From contig JANFAH010000014.1 of the NCBI GenBank assembly GCA_024663395.1, positions 682,001-746,000 of the forward strand: a stretch of 64,000 bases of DNA, given 5' to 3'. The DNA comes from Pisolithus tinctorius. Its lineage: Eukaryota; Basidiomycota; Agaricomycetes; Boletales; Pisolithaceae. Under the pieces are notes generated by a model. It was given only the letters and a program-made list of their open reading frames with translations, searched no databases and was not told the DNA's origin. The number at the start of each line of letters is the position of its first letter. Position 1 is the first letter of the stretch. This document shows, piece after piece, positions 22,658 to 32,930 of this stretch. The position numbers were made by a program, and so were the translations under genes.

Positions 22658-22695
22658 GTAGCAGCTCCCAGGACTCCGCACAATCTGGGAGCTGC
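22648..22695 (+). promoter_or_regulatory. Putative -1 ribosomal frameshift signal, gag/pol junction copy 3
   Basis: Slippery A AAA AAA at 22648-22654 in the gag frame, then TAG, a 6-base spacer and 11-base perfect stem arms at 22661-22671 and 22685-22695 with a 13-base loop. The pol frame, -1 to gag, is open through the whole signal. The stem sequence is unrelated to that of copies 1 and 2, yet position and pairing are kept. Confidence 0.8.
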
Positions 22696-25600
22696 GTTGA
22701 CTCCGGTTGTGCAAACTTGGAGGCTCGTCTCAACACGTCCGCTCTTTTCAGTCCAAACTCTTTGACCCCGTATGTCACTATAGAAAACCCAGAAATACCT
22801 CGGCTTCGTACTTTAGTGGACTCTGGTTCCACGCATTGTTTCATAGATAACCAGTTTGCTAATCAACACTCTTTTACCCCTTACTCGGTCTCACCAATCC
22901 GACTCCGGCTTTTCGATGGAACGTCCACCTTCACCATAACCCAAGCAGTAGATGTCAATATCTGCTTCGTGTCCAGCGATGTCACCCCGGTAACCCTGTA
23001 TCTAGCCCCGTTGGATTCTGAGTGTAGAATAGTCCTCGGACATGACTGGCTCACCCGCTACAATCCGTTGATTGATTGGGTATTGGGCAGTCTAACATTC
23101 CGGACTCCTGCACAAGGAATGCCAACCCCGTCGACACCCTCTGTAAGTCCGGTTTCCACCGGCCTTCCTGACCCCGGTCCTAGTGACCAACCCGGCCTCG
23201 CGCCATCTGTACCAGTCTCCGACTCCCCGGCTCGCACCCCTCTGAAGGCCCCTCTGGTTTCCCTAATCAATGCAGCCGCTTTTGTGTGCACCTGCAAACT
23301 AGAAGGGTCTGTCCAGTTCCAACTTCAACTCTGTCCCTCGGACTCAGCTCAAGCCCGATCGGCCTCGGCTTCACCTCCTCCGGCCTTACCCAATGTTCCG
23401 GAAGAGTACCATGATTTTGCTGATGTATTCAGCAAGGCCAAGGCCTCGGCACTCCCACCTCACCGGGAGTACGACCTAAAGATAGAGCTCGAAGAAGGAA
23501 CAACCCTGCCTCTCGGCACAATCTACTCGCTGTCCCCGGTTGAGCTCCAAGCTCTCTGGACATTCATCGATGAGAACCTCACTACCGGATTCATTCGGCC
23601 TACTTCCTCCCCATATGCTGCACCAGTCCTCTTTGTCAAAAAGAAGGACGGCTCCCTCCAGCTTTGCGTGGACTTCCGCGGCCTGAATAAAATCACTAAG
23701 AAGGACCGATACCCGCTACTGCTCATCTCCGACCTCTTGGACTCACCAAGCCGAGCCAAGATCTACACCAAGATTGATCTTCGGCATGCCTATCATCTCG
23801 TCCGGATTGCTCCGGGCGATGAATGGAAGACCGCCTTCCAGACTCGGTATGGATCCTATGAGTGGTTAGTGATGCCTTTCGGCCTCACCAATGCCCCGGC
23901 CGCCTTCCAGCGCTTCGTCAACACTATCTTCGCGGATATGTTAGATGTCTGCGTAGTCGTCTACTTAGATGACATCTTGATCTACTCCGGAGATAAGGAG
24001 TCTCACAAGCAGCATGTCTGAGAAGTCCTCCGCTGGCTTCGGCTTCACGGCCTTTATGCGAAGCCAGAGAAATGCAAGTTCCACTCGGACTCGGTCGAAT
24101 ACCTCGGATTCCACCTCTCCCCTGCCGGCCTCACGATGTCCAAGGAAAAGGTCCAGACCATCTGCGATTGGCCTGAGCCTCGCAAGGTCAAGGACATTCA
24201 GTCTTTCCTCGGATTCGCCAACTTCTACCGCCGGTTTATCTTTAACTACTCAGACATCGTCGTACCACTGACTCGGCTTACCCGCAAGGGGGCTCCTTGG
24301 AACTTCTCTGAGGAGTGCCACCGGTCTTTCAATAACCTCAAGGCCGCCTTCACCACTGCGCCGGTCTTAACTCATTTCATCCCCGGGGTTCCTATCACCG
24401 TCGAGACCGATGCTTCGGACTACGCCATCGCCAGCATCCTCTCTATCACCTGCGGCGATGGCCAGATACATCTGGTCGCATTCTACTCCCGGACTCTGAC
24501 GGCCCCGGAATTGAATTATGACACCCATGACAAAGAATTGCTTGCTATTTTTGAAGCATTCCGGACCTGGCGCCATTACCTTGAGGGCTCGGCCTCACCG
24601 GTCGATGTTGTTACCAACCACAAGAACCTTGAGTACTTTTCTACCTCTAAAGTACTCACCCGCCGCCAAGCTCGCTGGTCGGAATTCCTTTCTCAGTTTA
24701 ATATGATCATCAGGTTCAGGCCCGGTAAGCTCGGGGCTAAGCCCGATGCCCTAACTAGACGATGGGATGTCTACCCCAAAGAGGGGGATAGCGGCTATGC
24801 CCGAGTGAACCCGCAAAATCTGAGACCGGTCTTCACCCAGGAGCAACTAGTGGTCTCCCTCCGTGCCACTTACCTTGAGTACCCGGTCTTACGGGCAGTT
24901 GCGCTAATGGATATAGAAAAGCTCCATAATGATATCCTGACCGCACTGCCGGATGACCTGGTCTCACAAATCTGCCTGTCTGACATGTCTGATCCCCGGT
25001 GGTCAGTAGATGATACCGGCTTCCTTCGGCTTGATGGAAGGATCTACGTCCCGGACTCAAATGACCTCCACCTTAGGGTCTTGTGCCTCAAGCATGACCA
25101 CCCTCTGTCCGGCCACTTCGGCCAAAACCGCACTTTAGAACTCATACGGCGTGAGTATACCTGGCCCGGCCTCAGGACCTTCGTCAAGGACTATGTCCGG
25201 TCTTGCACGGCCTGTGCTCAGGCTAAGGTTCCCCGCCATTGGCCTTACGGCCTCCTCAAGCAGCTTCCGGTGCCGGAGAAACCGTGGAATTCCATCTCTA
25301 TGGATTTCATCGAGCAGCTCCTGGCCTCAACCGGCTTCACGGCCATCCTCGTAGTAGTTGACCGGCTTTCCAAGCAGGCCATATTCATCCCCACCCATGA
25401 CACTATCACAGCCCCAGAACTCGCCAAACTATTCCTACTCCATGTCTTTTCGAAGCACGGAGTACCGGCCCATGTAACCTCAGACCGAGGCTCGGAGTTC
25501 GTCTCCCACTTCTTCCGGTCACTCGGTAAGGCCCTAGATATGCGCTTACATTTCACCTCGGGCTACCACCCCGAAGGTGATGGCCAGACCGAGCGGACTA

Positions 25601-26373
25601 ACCAAACTCTTGAGCAATACCTCCGAGTATACTGCAACTACCAGCAGGATAATTGGGCCGACCTACTACCTTTGGCCGAGTTCGCTTACAACAATGCCCC
25701 TAGCGCTACTACCGGTGTTTCACCCTTCTTCGCTAATAAGGGCTACCATCCTAATATCTCGGTATACCCAGAGCGCGATCTCACCTCCGCTCGGGCTCGT
25801 GACTATGCAGTCGACCTAGACTCACTGCACCAGTTCCTATGTGAGGAGATGACCCTCGCACAACAGCGCTACCAAGGACCGGCCGATGCCAAGCGCATGC
25901 TGGCTCCGGACTTCAAGGTCAGTGACCAGGTGTATGTCAAAGCTAAATACTTCCGGTCAACCCAGCCTTCCAAGAAACTCGCAGAAAAGAACCTTGGGCC
26001 ATACCCGGTCATAGCTCAGGCCGGTACCCACTCGTTCACACTGCGCCTGCCGGACTCAATGCGCGCAGTACATCCGGTCTTCCACGTTTCCCAGCTTGAG
26101 CCGGCCATCCCTAATACCATCCCGAACCGGACTCAACCACCACCCCCACCAGTCGAAGTCGATGGTGATCTAGAGTTCGAGGTGGCAGAAATCCTCGACT
26201 CTAAGGTCGACCGGCGTCGCCAGTGTTGGCTTCAGTACTTAGTCCGGTGGACCGGCTATGAGGGGACCGACAAAGAAACCACCTGGGTACTCGCTACAGA
26301 GCTTGACAATGCTTCTGAACTCATCCAAGAGTTCCACTCCAGCTATCCCGGTAAACCCGGCCCATACCAATGA
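22658..26373 (+). pseudogene. pol: Pol polyprotein of gypsy copy 3, broken by one TGA
   Basis: A frame of about 1240 codons continuing from the frameshift site. Protease (LVDSGSTHCFID, near 22816), RT ([28 protein letters not shown] near 23965), RNase H (TDASDYAIASIL near 24405), integrase zinc region (HDHPLSGHFGQN ... CTACAQ), DDE core (MDFIEQL; TSDRGSEF; GYHPEGDGQTERTNQTL) and a chromodomain (about 26160-26350). All catalytic residues examined are present. The only break is TGA 24019-24021 between RT and RNase H, after SHKQHV, where CGA to TGA explains it. No ATG is needed at the 5' end, as translation would enter from gag. Confidence 0.92.
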
Positions 26374-26552
26374 GGACCGGTCTCAACCGGCCTCAGTTTC
26401 AGTTCTGTTTTCTATCGGTATCTAGTTTTCTTTGATCTCATACTTACTTTGTTTTCTCTTTCTTGTCTTCTCTTACTGTACTATAAAGGACCGGACACCA
26501 GACACCGGACACGTGACATTGGCAAAAGAAGAAACTACAAGACCGCTAAGAA

Positions 26553-27612
26553 CTACTCGGCTTCGGCCATGGAATCGTCCTCCCCCTCGGCTTCCTCGTC
26601 CCCTTCACCCTCGGCCTCGGCCTGCAGCCAGGCGGCCTCCTCGTGCAACTCATCCGAGTCGAGCTCGGATGACCCGGTATCCGAAGGGGTGACCGCCACC
26701 CCGAAGCCGAAGGACTCGTCGATTATGGACTCGAGCGCGTCGGCTATGTGGCCTGAGTTCTCAGCCACGGTCTCATGAAGCTCGAAGAGCCCTGCCAGGT
26801 TGTTGGCAATGAGCCCCACGACATCAATAAGCCGCTCGAGCTTTTCTTCTAAGCCCGAGGGTCCCCCTGCGCTGGCCTTCCTCACCCCGCTCCCACCGGC
26901 CTTGGGCTCGTCGATCTCCAGCACCTCGGTCGGCCTGGACTTCGCCCGCTTCTTTTGGCTCGGCCCGGGCTCTGGCGTCTCTTCGTTGGCCTTCCGCTTC
27001 TTCCCTTTGTTGGCCTTGACCTTGGGCCCGGCCTCGGCATCCTTCCCATCCCCAGGCCACCGGCACTTTCCTTTGGACAGGTTGCACCGTATACAGGCGA
27101 CCCGCTTCTTGTTGCCATCCACGAGGAACTCGCAGACGGTGTTCGCCCGGGTGCAGCGGGTACAACTGAAAACGTTGTTAAGAGGGATACACACAGGTTT
27201 GGAAAGATACTCACCCAGGGTCCATAACCACCTTCTTCACCTCCCCCCCGGCCTCACCACCCTTGTCGGCCTCGGCCTTGCGCTTTCGCTCGGCCTCCTT
27301 CTCCTCCTCGGCTCTGTGCTTCTCCTCCTCAGCCTCCCTCTCTGCTCTCTCGGCCTCAGCCCTCTCCCGCGCTGCCTTCTCGGCCTCGGCTTTCTCCCTC
27401 GCCACCCTCTCGGCCTCAAGCCGAGCCTGCTCCTCCCGCCAGGCTTGCTCAGCCGCCTTTCGTCTTTTCCTTTCCTTCGACTTCGCCTTCATCAATTCTT
27501 CCTCGTCGTCGGTGTCATACCTGATGGCATCGTCCGGTACCTGGGTCCAGTCGACGATGACTCAGCTTTCGTCGTTGTTGCCAGTCGCGCTGATCGGCCT
27601 TGAATCGGACAT
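26553..27612 (-). pseudogene. Antisense spliced zinc-cluster-like gene of gypsy copy 3
   Basis: Antisense to the element. Exon 1 (27612-27215) opens MSDSRPISATGNNDES, has one TGA at codon 17 (27564-27562), then VIVDWTQVPDDAIRYDTDD and a long Glu/Ala/Arg coiled-coil region. Intron 27166-27214 is 49 bases, GTGAGT to TTTTCAG, and the phase is kept across it. Exon 2 begins with a six-cysteine cluster, C-x2-C-x6-C-x12-C-x2-C-x6-C (CTRCTRANTVC; ACIRCNLSKGKC), then a basic tract, a leucine-rich helix and an acidic C-terminus to TAG 26553. A start downstream of the TGA remains possible, so it might still make protein. The cysteine pattern suggests zinc and perhaps DNA binding. Confidence 0.78.
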
Positions 27613-27736
27613 GATGAATAGGATGTGAAAGAAAGACGCAAAGGGCTTAGCGAGCCACAAGTATCGGTTTTTCAAACTCAGCCAATTTTCGGACTCAGCC
27701 TACCACTCTCGCAGGGGTCTCATGGGTTCGACCCCT

Positions 27737-27749
27737 AAGAGGGGGATAC
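27737..27749 (+). promoter_or_regulatory. Polypurine tract of copy 3
   Basis: aagagggggatac directly before the 3' LTR. Confidence 0.8.
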
Positions 27750-28278
27750 TGTCATAGTCATGCCTCGACCCTGGCCGGACTCGGCCTCGCACTCACTCAG
27801 TCCGGCCTCGGCCTCGCCTGTCCCGTGTCTCCGGTTGGTCTAGCGCGGTAGACACTGCTTTGCAGTGTCTGTCATTTCGGTTAAGTCCTGTCCCCGGTCT
27901 TGTCCCCGCTCCACTCTGTCCCGGTCTCCGCTATCTTAGTCATACGTTAGTAACCCTTGTCTTACCAATCACCTTAGCAATCCTTGCGAGACCGGCATTA
28001 CCGGTCTCCGTACTATAGTTACTTCTGGTATATAAACTCGTAGATACTCGGTCTGTAGTCCTCAGTCTGAAATCAACTAAGTTAACCCTGATAACCCCGC
28101 TTCGGCCTCGGACTCGGACTGAGACCCACGCAAGGGAATAGCGCTGTATCCTCAGTCGCTAAGTCCAAACAGTCCAAACATCTGCATCCTCAACTTCACC
28201 CCTGACCCCAACCCCTCAGCTTCGCGCCCGCTTCGGTCTCCGGTCCGGACTCAACCCGGACAATCCTCGTACTTGACA
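27750..28278 (+). repeat. 3' LTR of gypsy copy 3
   Basis: 529 bases, same ends as the 5' LTR, seven mismatches to it. It is followed by the second atgtc duplication and the RidA-like coding sequence. Confidence 0.93.
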
Positions 28279-28502
28279 ATGTCAGCCTTGTTCCCACCTA
28301 AGGACTCCATGGCCACCCTGAGCTCCTTGAGCGCCTTGAGGGCTTGGTGATAAGCAGAGGAAGGATGGTCGACTTTCCTGGTGGTGAGGTCGATGGCAGT
28401 TGTGCCAGACACAAAGATGAAGGGACCCTTTCTGAGGGCTCTGCAGTACCCAAAAGCCTTCTCATATGGATTGGAAGTCCTGTACCTCTGTACCATGTCC
28501 AT
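28279..28502 (-). pseudogene. RidA/YjgF-like protein, 5' part
   Basis: N-terminal half of the RidA-like protein: MDMVQRYRTSNPYEKAFG, GPFIFVSGTTAID (family strand and turn), then a helix with HQALKALKELRVAMESLGG up to NKADI at the insertion point. ATG 28502 is chosen because it gives the usual RidA start. The sequence ttgctatcag just upstream could instead be a splice acceptor, with a short first exon further right. Confidence 0.83.
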
Positions 28503-28693
28503 CCCTGATAGCAACAAATAATGACAGCAACCTAGACAAGTTTCCACAGAAAATCACCAAGGTCGAATTTTCCGAGTCATCCCGTCAAGTGGTCACTGGC
28601 ACAGTAGTTAAGTGTGCCTGTCAGCCGCCAGGAAATTGGCCTAACACCCAGTGTTCAATGCTTAAATGACGAGTTCGAGTTGTCGGTTAGCTA

Positions 28694-28723
28694 GTTCCGC
28701 CCAGGAGGATACATGGGCGGAAC
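28694..28723. repeat. Perfect 10-base inverted repeat
   Basis: gttccgccca and tgggcggaac around a 10-base loop, about 190 bases upstream of the RidA-like start. It could be an RNA hairpin or a protein-binding palindrome. Confidence 0.6.
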
Positions 28724-28997
28724 CAACTTGTGTACCATTGAACAAGAAGTCGGGGCAACTACCTTGCAGCCACTACCCAACAGCCAGCCATGGGCTCAAC
28801 CTGTTCCTATACGCAAAAACTATTCTGCAGATCGAGAACTGGGAAACCCAATGCCGGTAAACAGCCAGGCTCATCAGCAAATCATAAGTCTGCTTAACCG
28901 TGCTTGACCACTTAGCAGCACCTGTCAAGCACATCAAGCACCCACATTGCCAAGCATGCATTGTCAACAAGTGACAGGGTTACATAAGTGGCCAGCA

Positions 28998-29038
28998 GAC
29001 AAACCTCTGACAAACCTTAGACAAACCTTAGACAAACC
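28998..29038 (+). repeat. 11-base tandem repeat, about 3.5 units
   Basis: Unit acaaaccttag, with the first unit reading acaaacctctg. It lies in the A/T-rich flank of the transposon. Confidence 0.7.
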
Positions 29039-29383
29039 AGCCTTTTTTCCCGCACCTCTATTTTTTGACAGGTTATGTATCACTACTAGTATCTTTTCTT
29101 ACCCCTTGTCCCTTGTTCTTACAAGCTTGTTTTCACATATATATACTTCACTTCTCTCACTTACAAAACCCTCAGTCATCTTGCCCATACTCAGGCAGTG
29201 GCTGAGGTATAGTTATCCTTTGCATTTGTTTTACACTTTACTAATTGTATGTGAGCTATTTTCTACTTAGTTTTTGTCATGCATGACTGCTAAGTAACTT
29301 GGCAAATGTTTAAGTGCAACTCAAGTAGATAAGCATCCCAAGCAGCTAAGTTACTATGGAATTCAAGCATACAATCAAGTACG

Positions 29384-32300
29384 CTACAAGTATGAATCTG
29401 ATAAAAGTGAAAATGCATGATGATCAATAAATCTGTTCATGTAGAAGGTGGTAAATGTGTCATAAGAATGATGCGGCTTTATGGTTCTGGGAATGGGGTG
29501 GGTGCTGTACAAGGGAACGAGGTGTGCCACACGATATATGGTGTCTACATGTATAACAGCAGTGGCCAGGTGACAATTTGCAGTAAGGGCCAGGCATACA
29601 ATCCACATCCCCATATCCAGATCTGGGTCATCCCTGACATGGTCAAACCACTGCACTACTGCACATGGGTAATGCTTGCTTTGGGAAACGAAGGAAAAAA
29701 ACCCAAGGATACACATGACGTCCAAACCATGCATCCCCTTCAGCCCTGGATTAGTATTCACAAATGCACAGTCATACTGGGGTGGCCCGTTCTGCCATGA
29801 ATGACACGAGCGGATATACTCACACCGCATGCCACCAATACCACTGATATCACTTGGCGCATAGAATAGTGCAGCTGCAGAATTAACGACAGTGATTTTG
29901 TTGCCATAGATGGGGCACTCAGATAGTGGGATGTCACAGAGATCGCAGTAGTCTTCAGCATCGGCTTGTTGAAGCAGGAACTCCTCCAGAATGGTAGGGA
30001 GACACGATAGACTGAGCTCAATTGCGAGATCTGTCATGGTTCTGGCCCACTTCATTTCTGAATGCAAGAGGTTGATTTTGTGAGCCGCTGCACTACTCAG
30101 GTTAATAAGGTACATACGGGTGGTGCGAGTGAGTTCAACATGCGCCTCTATGGATGTTGGGCAATCCACAGCCTCACCATTGTCTTTGTTATGGGGACCA
30201 GAACCTAGGACCTGTGATGTACTGCCATTCTCTCTGCCATCTGTTTACTTCATGTGAATATGATGAAAATCAATATGATCGTCCAATGACTGACCTTGAG
30301 TCGAAAGGAGCTGCATAGTTGCCATGAGGCAGTTTCCCTCTAGCATCCCTCATTCATTGAAATCCCTTCGAGAGACTGCCAACTTATCTAAGCGCTGATT
30401 GATAATGAGCATTTGGCCCAGTGGCTTGTTATGATTGGTCCACCAGTATGGGTCCTTCACAGCATCAATATGCTTTGATTCGGTGATTGATGTGCAAAGT
30501 CCATTCGGCGCCCCAAATAAATGTATAAGATCAGGGTAGTGCTTCATCGCATGCTGGCATGGTAAGGAGAAAGTTTGAATGGTACCCGATTGGCGAAATA
30601 TTTCCTGGTACTTGTGAAAGCGGTTGATGGTATCTTGAACTGCAACCAAGGTTTCTTCAGTGAGGACATTGTGATGGACCAGGTATGTGAACTCCAACAA
30701 AGTGCGAAATGTTCACACAATCTCCATTGGTACATGCCCCTCAATGGCAGGTAGATACACCTATGTATCGAACATTAACAACAGACTGTATAAACAACCT
30801 GATCTAAAATTACCTTCATTAGTGCCTTTGAGTTGTTACCAGTCCACTGTTTGAAATGACGGCCCTTGGGAAAGCGATGGAGCCCTGTGAAAGGCGCGAC
30901 GGCCACGATTCTAAGGTATCCTACATGAGGAAAGAAAGAAACGTAAATTAAAGCAGACGTACCTCCAGTCAATATCATCTAAGATTGCATTCACCTTTGT
31001 TGTGCCATGCATGGTCTTCAAATAGCTTGCGACCCACTCAACCAAATGATCCTTGAATGTCCCTTTGATGATCTGGTGTAGTATATCAGGGGCGATGAGT
31101 TGGTATATATCAGCACAGGGAAAACTGCTGGTGAATGGCTGAAATCAGTTTTCAGGACACAGGCACAGTGGAATCTAAGTGAAATGATACTTACAATTGT
31201 ATCGCCCACAATGCCATATGCATCCCATAAGGTCTTGAGATCAAACTCCTCAATCAGTGCTTCTGCATGTTCGCGACTCTGATAAAGTGCATCAGTATCA
31301 AGTTCCTGCCTCATCACAAGACATCTGAGATTCTAGTTAGTTGATAGTAAGAGTTGGAAAGTAGAAAAACATACTTCGCACACCACCCTCACACAATACA
31401 TGCCAGAAGGACTTGTTCCTCATAATTGGCAATATAAGGGCCAAGTCCAAAAATTATGCAGTGATAGTGTCCATCACCGAACCGCATAACAGTTGGTTTG
31501 GTCATTGCAGGCTTGAGATTTCGAAGGATATATGCGAGTGACGAATGAAAGAGTTGGCAGCAGAATTGTCGGAACGTGTCAGTGGGCACATGCTCTTTGT
31601 CAGCTACAAGTATATCTCTCATTAGTGCCATTACTTTCCTATGTATCTATCAGATGCACTTACTATGTGGGATTGCAAGGAAAGCAATGAGAGCGACACT
31701 ATTGCAATGTGCATGACAAACTTTGTTGCTCATGTTACCTATTGAGAGGTAGAGGGGATAATAATTGTTTTGACCAGTTGCAACTGACATGGTCGTCTTG
31801 TCACTGCCAAGGATGATTGGAACGAAGGTTGACCCGTGTGTGGTTGAATCACGAGAAATTATGTCCTGTTATTTGCATGCCATTAGTACAGTGCTCAGAG
31901 ACATAGAAGATAAAAGACGCACTGCTTGAGTCCATGCCCAATCACCAGACATGAAATCCTCCCACTGTCTCTTGTCTGTTGTGCTCTCATATTCCCGAAA
32001 TGGCCAGTAATCCATGTCTCTTGAAAAATCAGGTCAGGAAAGCATATCGTGAATAACATCTTTAGGGTCCTGGAACCAAATATCATATGCGGTGTTCATC
32101 CATGATGGGACATTATCAGTTGGTCGTTCACCAGTATAGGATATGCAAAAATTCTCCCACTGTACATCACCAAGTATAGTGCGATCAATCGTCTTGTACA
32201 TTTTGGCACTATCTTTGAAGACAGGCTGGCTGCCAGCACCGAGAAGTGTCACATTCCAGAGATCTAGTAACTCATTAATATTGGCTGCAGGTGAACAGGA

Positions 32301-32761
32301 AGTCAGCTAGCTCGAACTCCAGATGACTGGAGTATGGCGACCAATTGTTAGGTTGCTTTTCAGAAGGAGTTTGCAGGGACAACTGTCCAACTGGGAGGGG
32401 GTTTCCAGACGAATCACAAGGCTGCCCTGTCAAATAATACATCAGTAAATACTTAATTTTTTCACCCATACTGCGTACCGGTGAGGTTTGGGTGATAGTT
32501 CTGATAATACTTGTCGCCTTGTCCAACAAACTCTGCCAGAAGGGTTGGATTCGAAGGGCTTGTGGATGGGTCACTATAGTTGTCGTCATCTGGTCAGAAC
32601 TGGAATTGTTCCTCTTCAGGCGATGGTACCTGATCTGGCTGTTCTACCTGTGCAGGGATGTTGATAGGCAGAAATACTGGGTGGTATACGTTGATGTGCT
32701 GGGTTAGGCCCAACTTGTTTCTGAACCATCAACGGCAGCCAGGTTTCGTGCAGGGAATCAT
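29384..32761 (-). pseudogene. Plavaka-like (CACTA-type) transposase
   Basis: Multi-exon minus-strand gene. ATG 32761 begins a C2H2-like finger (CTKPGCR, stop, WFRNKLGLTQHINVYH). Next comes SSHLEFELADFL (about 32300), a block with TIDRTILGDVQWENF and PSWMNTAYDIWFQDP (32200-32060), then QWEDFMSGDWAWTQA, THGSTFVPIILGSDKTT, YYPLYLSIGNMSNKV (31960-31720), a block with FGDGHYHCIIFGLGPYIANYEEQ (31460), TITESKHIDAV and LGQMLIINQRLDKLA (30500-30370), and the C-terminal VVQWFDHVRDDPDLDMGMW and MNRFIDHHAF (29650-29400). This block order is that of Plavaka transposases of basidiomycetes. TGA stops in the finger (CGT-TGA-TGG) and near 32603 suggest it is dead, although most blocks are well kept. Confidence 0.82.
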
Positions 32762-32930
32762 ATCTGAAAGAAAAATGATGAGTAACGGGAGTTACTGTGG
32801 GACAGCAAAGATTTGCCGACTGAACATAGAATCAAACTAAGCCAAAAGAGATGGCAGCGGGTGTACCTTTTTTTCTGTCTCTTCATCTTCCACCTTCATG
32901 CACAGCCAACGACCCTTTGCACTGCGAGAT

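Larger units (their letters stand above)
20711..28278 (+). mobile_element. Ty3/gypsy chromodomain retrotransposon, copy 3 (young)
   Basis: A complete 7568-base element with 529-base LTRs at both ends, perfect 5-base duplications atgtc (20706-20710 and 28279-28283), intact gag, pol with a single stop, an antisense spliced gene and a polypurine tract. The two LTRs differ at seven positions. Six are transitions and all six are CpG in one LTR and TpG or CpA in the other. CpG is abundant throughout, unlike copies 1 and 2. It interrupts a RidA-like gene. It is a distinct subfamily from copies 1 and 2 (LTRs unrelated, proteins clearly similar). Confidence 0.95.
28503..29383. other. Gene-free stretch between the RidA-like gene and the Plavaka transposase
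   Basis: Probable RidA-like promoter at the left. A perfect hairpin at 28694-28723 and a short tandem repeat at 28998-29038. From about 28860 the sequence is full of words such as gctaagtaact, aagtagataagca and cttagcag, which recur at 35460-35700 beyond the companion gene. These look like subterminal repeats of the DNA transposon. No sharp terminal inverted repeat was identified. Confidence 0.45.

Noticed and set aside
26800..27603. Long plus-strand frame of 267 codons over the antisense gene of copy 3
   Set aside because: Composition is low-complexity Leu/Ser, the shadow of the Glu/Arg-rich exon on the other strand.
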